From contig JABAKD010000028.1 of assembly GCA_012845835.1 (NCBI GenBank), forward strand, positions 3,757,242 through 3,821,241: 64,000 bases of DNA, written 5' to 3'. This document shows positions 33,341 through 46,011 of this stretch, in pieces. Position 1 is the first letter of the stretch. Every line of letters begins with the position of its first letter. Position numbers and translations under genes: made by a program. The stretch comes from Undaria pinnatifida (lineage: Eukaryota > Sar > Phaeophyceae > Laminariales > Alariaceae). The notes under the pieces were generated by a model, which did not search any database, was not told the origin of the DNA, and saw nothing but the letters and a program-made list of their open reading frames with translations.

Positions 33341-33599
33341 GTCATCCCACGGTAGGGGTTGCAGTTGTATGATTGCGCCATAATGTCCCTGGGCGATTGA
33401 GTTCCTCATGTGAGGAATTGCCGGTCAATGGAGTATTTTCACGAGTACGTTATATTTTTGGACTGAGGCATAGCAGCTTGGTCGGGTTGTGCGAACGAAT
33501 GCCTTCCAAGTCGTTTTTCGGGTGAGGCATTGAAGTTCCTCATGTGAGCTCAGGGACTGATGATACACTCATACCCTACTCTACCGTGGGATGGCTCCC
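33341..33599. mobile_element. MITE, family D, second full copy
   Basis: GAGTCATCCCACGGTAGGGG at the left and CTACCGTGGGATGGCTC at the right give a terminal inverted repeat of about 17 bp with one mismatch. Interior blocks GGTCGGGTTGTGCGAACGAA, TGCCTTCCAAG and CTCATGTGAG match 9,699-9,977 in order. Length ~259 bp, no coding capacity. Confidence 0.82.
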
Positions 33600-35500
33600 C
33601 CCTTGACTTTCGAATCAGGTGGTGTCCTCGTCAAGCGTATCGCGACGCTTCCTCCCCGTCCTGATGCTGTGTCTCGCGTGAGAGCATTGGCGATTACCGC
33701 CAAAGGCCGTGGTGCTCGTGACACCTCCCCAGCAAGTAGATCAACTCCCTTCTTAGCGCCAGGACTAAGTATTATATCATTTAGAAGCCTGCCGATTAAA
33801 TAAATTAGTCCGGATCATTTTTTTCGGAGAGAAGGTCATTGAAACTGCATTGTTTTATCAATTGATCTATGATACGAAGTGGTGTACTGATTTGGATTTG
33901 TCCTAAAGATCGACTTGTTGTTGTTGTTCTCACATTAACTCCCATAATCAAGTCCGTGGTCACAGGACAGGCTCCAGTCACTCTGATTTTCGCAACTACC
34001 TCGTATCACGAAGAGATTATTTTGTGTTTTTTCCGGCAGTTTCCGTTTTGTATTTCGGGAAAAACTTCAACACTTCCACCCCCCAAAAAAAACTCGCCTC
34101 TTAGGATTTTCAGTTTTTTTCAAGAAAAATATCTGAAGTTTAGGCACAAGGGTTGTGGAAGATCGAGCAGCCTCACCGCTCCAGCTGTGCCGCCGCTCGC
34201 GAGCGCACAAGTCTGAGCAGAGTCACTCCCGAGGTCATTGGCAGGCCAGGGCTGATGGCAGGAGGTGCAGCGAAAAAGTTCGCGTGCGTGCTTCCGATAG
34301 AGACGGTACTTTTTCGTCAAAATATTTCGTGCAATTCGGGACTCCTTAACCCCATATGGATGATTTCCCTTTTACTTTTTTTGCAATTTTTTCGTTTTTG
34401 TACGTAACCTTGGGACGTTACATTTTTTTCAGGATTCCTCAGGCGCGGAGGCGCAGTAAAAAAATGGGCACACCTCTACCGTGGCGTGCGTCCCTCGTCG
34501 AGTTGCCAAAGTGACCGCACCGAGGCGGCCGACCGAACGAGCTCGCTGAGGGCAGCAGCTGAGACTCTTGTCACGTTGGGCGTTGTATACCTAGCGCGAC
34601 GAGTTGATTATGGGTTTCACGCCCGAAGGCACCGACACGTGCCTACGAGTAAGGCCGACTTCGGTGGGACAGCCACGCGGGTGACTTCCGCGAGCGTCGC
34701 TGCCTTAGTGATGATGGCCCCGTGCCGGGTGGACGATTGTTTTTGCGAGCCAACTGAGGCTCGTACTACTATAAGTCAAGATTCAACCCTCGTTCGTTTC
34801 GGTAAAAAATACCGGGATTTTCATCGAAAACTGAAATGCTGTACCGTATACTTGAAAACGACGCTTAGTGACCTAAGGAGGGAGAAGGAGGAAGAAAAAG
34901 TGCGAAGATAATAGATGGGATGAGCAAAAAAAAAAAACTGTCTCGAAATCGGCCAAGGGTAGGTTAAGCCTCGTACGGCTTTCGCCAAAAAATAATTACA
35001 AAATGGCCGATTTTCGGTTTTTGGCGCCGACAAACGTGGGTTTCGTAAAGAGCCGAAATGATTTCGATTTGGAGCCGATTTCTAGGGGACGGAGTCTGTT
35101 TTCACCCCCGGGAGCCGGATTTGAATATTTACTTACAAATACTGTAAGCATTTTTTTTGCCCGCTCTATAACAACGCCCATGGATGACATGGAAACCCTG
35201 TTTTTTGGAGCCCGGCAGCGCAACAGCAGTACTCACACACGCACGCCCACCGACAACAGTGCCAAAAATGCATTTTTGTGAGTAGGCCGTTTTTTCGCCC
35301 GGGCCGAGCTTGCCGCGCACCGAGCCAAAGTGCTCCTGAGACCGATTTTTTTGCTTCTTTTGTTTTTGGGGCCGAAATCGCCATCGGCCGCGCCGGAGAT
35401 GCCACCGGCGGAACCAAGAAGAACCGAAACCCGCTTTTTAGTTTTTTTTTTTTGTTTCGGGCAGAAATTCGGCCTGGCCTTTTTTTTTTCATTTTGAAAG
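33600..35500. other. No recognisable gene
   Basis: Open frames of 60-140 codons occur, including one at 34,486-34,911 in locally GC-rich DNA and one at 33,591-33,803, but none shows a known domain, and both strands are open in places. Poly-A/T tracts are frequent. A family I fragment lies at 34,865-34,930. Confidence 0.5.
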
Positions 35501-35519
35501 CCGAAAAACACTCAGAAAG

Positions 35520-36510
35520 GGAGCCGGACGAGGCTCAGCCTAGCAGAGGGCCTCGCAAGAATGATGTCAGTCGTTGTGACATTGTGACGGCCTTCAAAGA
35601 AGCGGGCCTCACGGTTTCAGAAAAGAATACGGAGACCATGCTGCTGCAAACACGGGACCTTGCATCCCCGGCTCCACCGTTTGCGAGCAGCCGGACAGAC
35701 GTATTAACAGACTGTGCCGTTTATATACCTCAGCGGCGTTATCCACGAAGACGCTGACGTCGTGGTTGAGATCGAGCGACGGGTCCGATTCGTGAGGGCA
35801 TGCTACCAGCGGCTTGGTCCAGAGATAAACGATTTGACGACCGCCTCGTTCAGCCTGAAGATCCGTATGCTGAAAGCCGAGGTGATTGAGACCCTGCTGT
35901 CCGGGTGTGTGACGTGGGACCCTCAGCGCGGTTCACTACAACAAGCCCTTATAGGCGCACCTTGAAGTCCTCGGGCCAATCCTGGGCTTTCGGCGTCGTG
36001 CCGGCTACGCCATGTTCTCGTACGTCAAAGCCCTGGAGACGGCGAAATGCGAGAGAATCGAAACGACCATCCGGAAACGCCGGCTCTTCTTCGCGGGAGA
36101 AATGGCTCCGCAAAACAACGGGCTACTACCCAGTCGGGTGATGTTGGCGCAGATATCCCTTTGAAAAACCAGGCACCTGGTGGTCCACCGAACAACTGGC
36201 TCAGAACCCTGGGAGACGACGTCGCCGTTTTTCGATCCACGGAAGACCGCTCACGCCGGTTTGGAGTGGAAACCTTACTGTGGGTCGATGCAGCAAGGAA
36301 GGGGGCCAAGTGGCACCGGGGGTCCTCGAAGCAGCCGAACGTTTCATGGCCGAGTGGCATGTAGAGGAGCCGAAAAAGATCTCGGAGCGCCGCGCAGCCC
36401 GGATGCATGGCGCCCAAAGCCGAAGGAGGGGGAGGGGAGTAGGGGAACCGTGGTTGAAGAAAGCAAGTGAGACGGCAGACGGGGTAGCAAGGCACCAGGC
36501 CGACTAGTAG
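35520..36510 (+). pseudogene. Non-LTR (LINE) retrotransposon reverse transcriptase C-terminal remnant
   Basis: Spread over the three plus frames are consecutive pieces of a LINE polyprotein: ITVAFKEAG-type block (IVTAFKEAGLTVSEKNTE, about 35,580), FIYLSGVIHEDADVVVEIERR (about 35,717; first 20 residues quoted) then CYQRLGPEINDL and LKIRMLKAEVIETLL, which match the segment after the catalytic YADD of LINE reverse transcriptases (the YLG block and following helices). A C-terminal region continues with IETTIRKRRLFFAGEMA (36,056) and ends VARHQAD followed by TAG at 36,505-36,507. At least three frameshifts and the lack of the catalytic core and endonuclease show a 5'-truncated dead copy. Confidence 0.82.
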
Positions 36511-36699
36511 GGAGAACCTGTCTACGTGACTTCAAGCTACTGCGACTACGTGGTGCTTTTTTTTTTGTTCTTTGAATTGCCTGCCCCATCCATCCCCCTC
36601 GGTTATGCAGTGTCAGACCATGTCAGCCGATCGATACCACGGTACTACCATCGCCGGTATGGTGGTTGTTGGTGAACCGGTTTTTCCCTTTCATCCCCA

Positions 36700-37350
36700 T
36701 TGTCCCTCCCTTCGTCCCTTTTTTTTTTTTTTTTTTCGTTTTGCCTTGCCCTGTCTGTTGCGTTTTGGGTACCCTTGGGGGTTATGGAGGCGATGCTGTC
36801 GGTGTGGATACCGCCGTCGGTCGTAGTAGATTCGACACCGGCTGGGTAGTGTCATCTGATTTGCTGCTGTGTTATTGCTTCCTTTCTGTTTAGGCTCGCT
36901 GTCGTATTTGGCACGGGGGCAATGACGCGGCATGGGCACCACTGCTGTTAACAGAAACAGTGAGCAAGTGATACGCCATGCGGCAATGCTACCACTCCTG
37001 CAGCAATAGGGTCATTCGGAATCCAGTATGGGTGCTGCCCCCGACGTTGGCTGGGTGTCGTTGTCTGCTTTGTTGCTACTGCAGTTGCTGGCTGTATGTT
37101 TTGCTTTGTGCTCGTTTTTGTCGTGCAGCCCTGTTTCGCGGATTTTTTGTTCTTCCTGGGTACCTCTTCCTTCTCCCCCGCGATTCTGTTTCCCTCGTTC
37201 GTTCCATTTTTTTTTCCTTTTTTCTTGTTTTGTTTTTTTGTTGCAAATAGTCTCAAGTAGTCGGGTGTGCTGGCTTGCATATGTCTTGCGCTCGTGTTCG
37301 TTTCGGCTGGCATTGCATGGTTTAATCGCCTTGATGTGTTTGCAGTGTTT
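36700..37350. other. No recognisable gene; T-rich repeat-like DNA
   Basis: T-rich tracts dominate. Part (37,060-37,345) is a decayed relative of 22,830-23,000 (shared TGTGCTGGCTTGC and following blocks). Confidence 0.4.
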
Positions 37351-37684
37351 GACTCAAGAATGAAAACTTATTTGATGTTTTTTCTGGAATTGTGTTTTGT
37401 GTGGGTTGAGAACGCCGTATATATAGGCTGTCAGTAAAGTTGCCAGATACAGGCACCTGGTGTAAGATAGACAGCATACCTGTCCCTAGGCACTCGTGTT
37501 CAGCAGGATATTTGAATGCGTAACTGCTGTCGTCAACTTGTCTGCATTGGTGTTCGGCCGACGCTTGAGGCAACCTCGATTGGAGTCCCGTTTTGTTGGC
37601 GCCATAAAACTTATATTTGCTCGGAAACTTTACTGCTGTATGTCATGGCCACACCGTCCGTACCGTATACAAGGTATGACAAGA

Positions 37685-38545
37685 GTATAACACGCTCCTG
37701 GTGATAATGGTTTCGGTGATGGGTTTCTATCACCCGGGGTGGTATAGAATGGTCTCGGTGATGGGTTTTTATCACCCGGGGTGGTATACTGTCGGAGTGT
37801 GCTATGCAACGCACCCCGGGTGATACAGTAGGTGATCGTTAGGGACTTTAGAATAGTTATCACCGGGGTGGTATGTTTGATGTATGCGGTTGCTCGATGC
37901 TGGTCTGCGTATATTTGGCGTCTCGTATATTATGGTGTTTCGTATTGTCTGTCGAGGCGTTATTTGGTACATGCCTCGGCAGTGTGTGAGGCTTCCTCCC
38001 CGAGAGGTAGTCGTGATGATAAGATACAGCCCGGGCTTTGATGACAAGATACTGCCCGTATGTATGAGAGGGTGGAGCGTGACGACAGGTACGGCTCACC
38101 CCTGTGTGGTTTATATGCGGAGCCTTTGGCGACAGGTGCTGAGCTTCTCCTGTGTGGTTTATGTGCGGAGCCTTTGACGACAAGGTACTGAGCTTCTCCT
38201 GTGGGTGTTTGAGAGTCTACGACTGGTGCGGCTCTGTGCGTGCCGTGTTTTATGCTGTGCTCTCCTCTACTTACTCCATCGGGGCACGCCACCCGGTTAC
38301 CTAGTACCTAGTACACGTTACACAGCGAGCGTAATAAACCAACATGGTATACTGAGTTTGCGAGGTGTGATAACAAGGGGGGGTGATGGCGCACAAAGGG
38401 TTTTTGCTGCCACATTCCATGCAGTCGGGGGTGTGGTGCTGATTATAAGGCTTTACCTCGGGGGGGGGGGTGGTATACAATGTACCCCGGGTGACAAATC
38501 GGGTGGTCGTGTAGGATTTACGGATAGCTTCCACCGGGGTGATAT
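37685..38545. repeat. Minisatellite around ATCACCCGGGGTGGTAT
   Basis: TATCACCCGGGGTGGTATA occurs at 37,728, 37,770 and, diverged, near 37,810, 37,860, 38,465 and 38,540. The core CACCCGGGGTG is itself nearly palindromic. A second local repeat (GACGACAGGTACTGAGCTTCTCCTGTG-like; core TGAGCTTCTCCTGTG) lies at 38,080-38,205. Confidence 0.75.
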
Positions 38546-38799
38546 GCTGTAAGGGTGGAGTGTGATATTCCCGGTTTTATACGGTACGTTTTTGCTCACC
38601 TACCCGTAGTCCTCGACAGCAGCGACACCACCCCCCCCCCGAAGGAATGCTGGCTCTGTGGGCAAAGCATGTTCAGTACAAATAGTTCTTGCACGAACAG
38701 TAATCTTTACGAGTGCAAGGCTCCCCTTCGGGACATGGTTAGCTTGAAATCCCAGGGGTTTCGAGCGTCGAAAAGGGGAGGGGGGCGGGGGAGGGGGTG

Positions 38800-39375
38800 T
38801 ACTCGATATTCATGCATGGCCGTAGTCGTATGACCATAGACCCCCGCATCCCTACTATGCCGGGACGGAGCACGTCGGGTTGTCACCTACCAGGCAGACA
38901 TGGCTTGTACCAAGCGCGATGCGCCGTGAGGTGTTCGGCGAGGCGCATGAAGGGTGAAGTGCATCCTTCCAAGAGCCGCTCGTAAGACGGAGTTCGGCAC
39001 CTTGAGCCTACTTTCTTGCTTATGGATGACAGCGACCAATTAGTTACTTGTTTTCTCGTGTGGCCACTCCACAGACAGCAATGGGTATTACGTATCTGCC
39101 TCGTGGGTGCCTTGTAATATTCACACTACGTGATGCGATCATTCCCCTTGTGCGGAGTTAGGGTTCTCAACCCCGCACAACATGATCTAACTCGATAACC
39201 ATAATGGTGACCGCCCAAAATAATTAAAAACGGTACCCTGGTTGTCTAGCTCACGCAGTGACTGATTTGTTTTACAGCGTCGTTGCCAATCAACGCCAGC
39301 CCCTATATACATGTAATGGTGTTCGGCGTCAGTGCCAACCGAGGCCAACTATTATATACTCAGTATATATTAGGG
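38800..39375 (-). repeat. ~550 bp repeat, inverted copy of 25,860-26,415
   Basis: Reverse-order blocks: TACTCGATATTCATGCATGG, CATCCCTACTATGCCGGGAC, GTGAGGTGTTCGGCGAGGCG, CCCCTTGTGCGGAG, GGTACCCTGGTTG and TACTCAGTATATA. Confidence 0.8.
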
Positions 39376-39499
39376 GGAGGAATGGAAACGAAAAGAAAAA
39401 AAATAGCCTACCTACACGCGTGTAACCTGGCGAATATCACCGACCAATCCAAACGGATGTACATAGTGGTTGGGTTGAAATTCCGGGTGTGTCGGTTAT

Positions 39500-39620
39500 T
39501 AATGGTTGGAAAGGGGGGGAAAGCTATTGGACACTAAAGGAAAAATAGTAAGCACACCGCGCAAGCAACCGGGCAGGTAACACCGACTATCCACAGCTGA
39601 AAACGAGTTTATTGCTTAGT
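39500..39620 (+). repeat. Repeat family H copy
   Basis: Matches 13,250-13,435 through GGGGGGAAAGCTATTGGACA, CACCGCGCAAGCAACCGGGC and AAACGAGTTTATTG. Confidence 0.7.
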
Positions 39621-40130
39621 CTGTCTAGCGCTGTCTTTTTTTTGGCGCACGTTCTGTGCACCGTTCTCAATCTTGACCCTTTTGCGGCTTGATTAAAAAA
39701 GGTGCAGCGATTAAAGACAGCATGAGCAAACGCCTTCTTATTTTGGTGCGAGCACGCAGCACACAGCAGTGCAAGCCGTGCGCGTGTCTTACCCGGGTAT
39801 ATGCTTGCACTGGAGAGAGTTCGACTGGAAAATCTTCGTCCGCTAAAGACCTAGCTGCCCGGGTTTGTTCGTGTGAGATTATGTTGCACGCGCCAGTTTT
39901 AGTGGTCAGGTTTTCCCTCTGAAGCCCCAAACTGGTTGATACATGGAAGGCGTGTTAGTTCGGGGACACTGTTCATACCTTTCTATGTCCCTCCTGCCCG
40001 CGGACGCCTCGACAGCAGCGACACAGCCTCTCGAAGGAGTGCTGGCGCAGGGGGCAAGGCGAGTGCGCGAACGCGGCAAGCCAAAGAGCTAAGAGAACTG
40101 GTACGCACCCGGAGAGTCCCGATTTCGCAG

Positions 40131-40180
40131 CGAAGCAGCTCCTACGGCGGGCACCACCACAGCGTGTCGGTGGTCCAATG
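40131..40180 (+). CDS. ERCC8: ERCC8 exon: [16 protein letters not shown](W)
   Basis: Acceptor TTTCGCAG before 40,131 and donor GTAAGT at 40,181. It encodes [16 protein letters not shown] and ends with TG of the Trp codon completed in the next exon, matching the HRYSVETVQW|YPHDTG junction region of CSA proteins. The start rests on the acceptor and on homology over the last ~10 residues; it may lie further left. Confidence 0.75.
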
Positions 40181-43100
40181 GTAAGTGCTGATGTTGATAT
40201 GATGGGCGAAACAGGACGCCCTTTTGGGAGAAGATAGTGTTAGTGTTTTATTATTTATAGTAAGGGAGGCGATCTTTTATTGCGGCTGTCCAGGCTTATT
40301 TTCCCCATGACGTACTACTTGTACCTGGTAGTTGCCAATTGCTGGTTACTAGCTTGCAACCGGCCTCTGTGGAGTTGTTGCGGCATCCGCCCCCAGCCGC
40401 GAACCAGCTCCTACGGCGGTTACCACCACCGCGTGTTGGTCGTTCAGCGGTGCGTGTTGATAGGCGAAAACCTTTTGGGCAAAATATGGGTTTCGCATGG
40501 GGGAAGGAAGCTTGTATGTAGTATGCATGCGGGATGCTCTCCCTCCTCCTTCCCACTGTCCCCCCTGCTCGCGCCTTATGATTGTGCATTGATTGTGGTT
40601 GCACGTCGTGATAGGTATCCAGTAGACACGGGACTTTTTGTGTCGGGCGCGATGGACGGTGTGGTCAAGCTGTGGGACACCAACACCCTGGGTGTCGTGC
40701 TCGAGTTCGACTTCGAGGACAAGGTGCTGTTTTTGTCGTGTTAACTCGGCGTCCCCCGTGGTGTTGGTGTTGTTGTTGTCACATTAACTCGAATCATCAA
40801 GTCCGTGGTCACAGGACAGGCTCCAGTCAGTCTTGAGTGGAGGAAGAACACAGGGAAAAACTACAGTAAGCCGCGTGCGTGCCTTTTGAGGTCGGTGTCA
40901 TTGGTTTTATTTCATCTCGCAAGGGACTGTTTCTTGTTAAAATTGCCGTGGCCAATAGTGCGAGAGCGCGAGTTGGCGAAATTCGAGGGAGATCGATGAG
41001 CAATGGGAATGATGAACCCTGCGCGCGATAAAAATTGAAGGCGAGAACCAGGGGGGGGGGTGAAGGGACAAGACGCGTGACCACGGCTTGGCCAGAAGTT
41101 GCTGAGGGTAATTAAAGCCTCTTACAAATTGAGCTGGGTAGTATAGGTGATGATTGAAAATATTAACACACTTTTGTTTTGTCCCTTTCCGGATATTTTT
41201 TTTTTCTTGAAATCCCGGGAGTTGTAGAAAATTGAAAAAGGGGGACGAAAGCTGTTGAAACCGAAATGAAAGATAGTTAGTCGCCGCGCAAGTATCCGGG
41301 CAAGCAGCACCGACCAGCCCAAACGAGTGTATCGCCTAGTCTACAGTAGTATGGGACACTAACACCCTAAAAATAGGCGTGACCGTGCTGTTTGCCTTCC
41401 TCGACAAGGTGCTATCTGCAAAAGAACATAGTAGGGGGGAGGGGGTTGGGGGCGTAGATAGGTGTGAGGGAAGGAGGGGGGGAGGGACGGGGGTGTAGAT
41501 GGGTGTGAGGGAGAAGGGGGGACAGGGGGCGTAAATGAGTGGGAGGGAGGGAGGGAGGGAGGGAGGCGTATTTCATCCTAACTCCTTTCCAACTGCGCCC
41601 ACTTTTTGGGCCGATTTTTGGGGGGGCAAATTCAGCACTGTTAGGGTCGTCCCTACCAAGCGCGTAAAATTACGATTCCTGACGAAAACATCATCATTCC
41701 TGGCATTTTGAAAACACTAAAATGTTACGTTTTCAAAAACGCAAATCGTGTTTTATTGTCAACAATCCTGACATCTTTTTTTTTTTCGTGGAATTTTTCC
41801 AAAAACTATTCAAAATTAGGATTCATGACGAAAATAAAGGCACGATTCACGGAACTGTCAAAAAAAAAATGTCACAATTTTTTTTTACGCATTTGTGTTT
41901 GTTAAGAATGACTTTATTAGTAGGATATCAACGTCGTGCTGCAGATCGCTCACCGCTCACCCTATAGCCGTAGACGGTTTGATAAGTGAGGCCGCGCATC
42001 TTTTTTTTTCTTGTCGTCGTATCTACTGTAATGCAGATCTTAAAAATAATTATGTGAGCGAATCAACCTCTAGGCCAGGTTTTCGCCGGGGCCATGTCTC
42101 GACCGCTCCTGGTCAGCACCATATTATCGTAGTTCATACATAGGTAAATGACGGTCGGTCATCCTGGGTAGATAAATGCCCCGGTGCGTGCAGAGTATGT
42201 GCTCTACTGAACTAAGCCTTGGAAGCGTTCGTACTACTCAGATCGCTTGCCCTGGATACTTTTTATTCGATTTTGCACTCGTCGCTTTCTTTTGGTCGGG
42301 GTATACACTTATCTCACAATCGTTTTTTACGGAACGCGTTGTAAACCTCCCCCCCAGGTTTTCGCGGCAGCCATGTCGGCCGCTCCCGGACAGCACCACC
42401 TCATCGCGGTGGGCAATGACAGTCCTCAGGCCAGACTGTGCGACATTAGGTCGGGGGCGTTCGCCCACTCGTTAACGGGCCACTCTGAAGCCGTGTGGGC
42501 CTGCGCTTGGTCGCCAAGGTCGGAGTTTCTGTTGGCCACTGGGTCTGCTGATCAAACGGTGGGTTGTTGTTGTTGTTGTCGTTGTTGCTGTTGTTGTTTT
42601 TACGGGGTAAAAAAATGTCGACCATCCCTTCGATGGGCCTTGATTTTGGCACCAAAAATGCTTAAGCCGGACAGATAATGGACTCCCGCATGATTGTCTA
42701 GATATTTCAGGTAAGATCTGTATGGTGTATATGGTGTAGCTCATGATGCCGGGTGGGAGCCGTGTGATCTGTGTGATCTGGCACATGTTTCCTGGGTTGG
42801 ATATGTATTGTCCATGCACAGATCCTGCAGAATATCTCATAACGGCAACTATAGGATATGTTGCAGATGACCTGTAGACGATCTGTAGATGATCTGTAGA
42901 TGATCTGTAGATTATCTGTATGATCTGTGCCCGAAGTGTGAAATAACGGAACCATCGGTTATCATCGAAATGTCTCGGACGTTGTATCGCAGAGAGAGAG
43001 ATTCCTTTCTTCTTTTCGCTCCCGGAACCTCGTGAGTACAGTTGGTCACAATTTTTCTTGAGACCATTCCACCCATCCATCCACCCACCCACCCACCCAC

Positions 43101-45965
43101 TCGCCCACCCGCCCTACATTATTGAGGTACCACGTGCTGCGGTAAAAATAGAGGTGCACCTCACACGAGGAGCTCTAAAAACCCCACCCAAAACTGATTT
43201 TTGAGGTAAAAAATGAGAGTGCAATCTGGATGCACAACGCCATCTGTGGCCTAGTTATAGAAAACCTCATCATGTCATCATATTGCGAACCAATAATGCC
43301 GAGATTCTGAAAAAAAAATTGTTGAAAAGGGATAAGAAGACGCACGTTCATTCATTCATTCAGAAAATATATTTAGAGGAAACAGTGCCACCCATAGGAA
43401 TGAAATTTCGACGATTTTTCGGTTAAGGTGCGTGCCCCCCGCCGTCGTTCAGAAAACGTATTCGCCAAAAAAAGGTATTCCTTAATAACTATCGGTAGCA
43501 CGCTTAAAAAATCGATGTTAATACTAGAATACAGGGGAGTTTATGATTTTCCCGTGTCTGTCGCGCATCAAGGATACGGTACTAGGGGGGGATGTTATGA
43601 TCAACCCCCTTGTTTCGCAGCCGAGTTGTTTGGGCCACTGTTGATATGTACCCCGAATGACTGTAACTCACGGACGAGGATAGTTTAGGAGTTGGTTTGC
43701 GGAGCGTGGCTAACCATTCCGTTGCGGATTCATGTCGAAAAAAACACACACAGACACGCACACACACGAAAGGGTTAAGACCGCAAAGGAAGAAGGAGGG
43801 CCTTTGCCGCAAGTGACCCCTACCCCTCGAAAGGAGAGGCCCCACAAATGACCCTACCGTACGTAGCCACGGTCCGTGGGTGTTCCTGATTGCTATTTGG
43901 TGCTTTGCAGTAGAGGTGGGCACCGTTATTAAGAAATTCAGTGATTAAGAGATGGATTCTTGTTTTTCGTACGATAAAGCAAGATTTTTGGACGCCCTTT
44001 GGCACGCTGCCTGCCTGCACCCACTTTTTCGGATCCATAGTACTTGGGTTTAGTGTGGGATATTTCTTTCCAGTAGTAACAAAGAGGGTTGGAAAAGTAT
44101 GTCGTAAGACATTGAGGCACAATGGTTGGTAGCAAACTCGGCTGTAAGAAACCAAGGCTCGTTACCTCACGCTAAGAAAGAATAGCAGCCCATTGGCGCT
44201 GTATTCACGGTTTTAGGGGGAAAACTGCCTGCAGTTAGAGTGGGAATTTTTTTTCAGTTGGGGCCGAGGCTTAGGTAGGGGGGGTTTGCCCCTCTTTGCA
44301 CTACTGAGACTGGCTCAATGCAAATGGGCGTTTCTTGCTATTTGATAGCGGGCGTCGAGTATGTTGGCGTGTCGGTTGTTTTTGTTTTGCTTTGTTGCTT
44401 GCTATTTGTATTTGCGGGGTTTCTTTTTTGTGTTGGTCTGTGCACGTTTGTTTTTGGTGTTCGCATCGGTTTTGTTTTTTTGTGTGTTGTGTTGCTTTTG
44501 TGTTGGTCGGTTGTTCCTCGCTCTTGTGTCGGTGTGTGCTTTTTCTCTGCAACCCCATATCTGAGTTACGAAACGAGAAGGAGCCGGAGCGAGTGTGCAA
44601 AGATATTTGATCGGATAGAAAGAAAACAAAATAAATGTTGTTTATCCGAGGCTCGTAACCTGAAGGAGCGGTTGAGACAATGGAACGGTGAACCAAGGTC
44701 CAGTGAATACCTGATGTTGGACGGACGTTGCGCCCATTCATACCTCACCGTAGGGTCACAAGATCGCCCGGCTCTCGAACGTCGTCAATCAGCCCTGGAA
44801 CTGCTGACTGTAAAGGTTAAGAGTACGCGTTGGCTTGTTGGGCTTTGAGAAAAGGTGTTCACACGGTGAGAGGCCGACTCCCGCCCCCCCCCCCCCCCCC
44901 TTGTGGCCAGGGCGGAACTCCCACCCCCTGCACACGTTGTGGCGTTTAGAGTCTTGAAAAATGGTGTCTAGAGGGTGGGCTACTTGCCCCCCCACCTGCT
45001 CCGTCTCGAAAGGGATGCGTGGTCAATGGTCAAATGACTAAGGCAAGCAACAAATGAGTACGCCCCCCTTAACATGCCCCTTAACATGCCCCCCTTAACA
45101 TGCCCCCCCCTCATTGTGGCAAGAGGAGGCAGTCGGCTATCTCCCCCACCTTCCACAAGAAAGAGGGGGCGGGGGGTCCCTACACTGTGGCAAAGGGGAT
45201 GCCCCCCTATTTGTGACAAGGGGGGGGTCCCCCTTCTTTGTGGCACGGGGAGAGAGCCCCCCATCTTGTGGCAGGGTGGAGGGTCCGCCTCCTTGTGGCG
45301 AGGGGGGAGGGGGGGGTGGGTCCCCCACGTTGTAGCAAGGGGAGGGATCCCCCTCCCTTGTGGCAAGCGGGGGGTCCCCCTTGTGGCGAGACGGGGGGGG
45401 CGGGGGGTCCCCTTCTTGCGGCAGGAAACTGCTTTGTTGACCATTTGAAACTTCATTATTGTCCAAGACGGAAAACGTGACTATGGCATCGGCCACGCGA
45501 CACAGCCACCAGGCTGGTTCAAGGGTCCTTAGTTATTGGGGCGTGTTAAAAATTGTGTTGGAACCTCGGCACGAAGAGTATGTACGACACGCGCATATAT
45601 ATTTTGTAAACGACACGCACGTTGCACGATGACTCTCGCTGACATTCGTGCTGCTGCGCGGTCACACTATCGTATCACGTACACGCTCGTTTCTGATCTT
45701 CACCTTTTTTATTATTTTCTTTAGTTCGCTTTTCCGATAAAGTTTTTTTTTCGTGAGGGGCGATTTTTGCACGAGCGTAAGGTTTAAGCTGACTTTCCGG
45801 GTGTCGCTGTTGTTGTTGTTGCCGTTTTTTGCTGCTGTTGCTGTTGTTGTTGTTGTTGTTGCCGTTTTGCGGCTGATGCTGCTGCTATTGTTGCTGCTGC
45901 TGTTGTTGTTGGTGCTATTGGTCTTGCCGCTGTTGTTCTTTTTATTTTTATTTTCATTTCTTTGT

Positions 45966-46011
<46 letters not shown>

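Noticed and set aside
34486..34911. 141-codon frame as a possible gene
   Set aside because: No domain, no splice or start evidence, and it runs into a family I repeat near its end.
36572..36893. Phe-rich frames around 36,572-36,893
   Set aside because: Driven by a long T-run; no homology.
44318..44848. 176-codon hydrophobic frame suggesting a membrane protein
   Set aside because: T/G-rich DNA gives hydrophobic residues in three overlapping frames; no homology, no splice context, and it lies within an ERCC8 intron.
45060..45440. CRISPR-like regularly spaced repeats
   Set aside because: The G-rich units are degenerate, have no unique spacers and no cas genes; the DNA is eukaryotic. It is a minisatellite.
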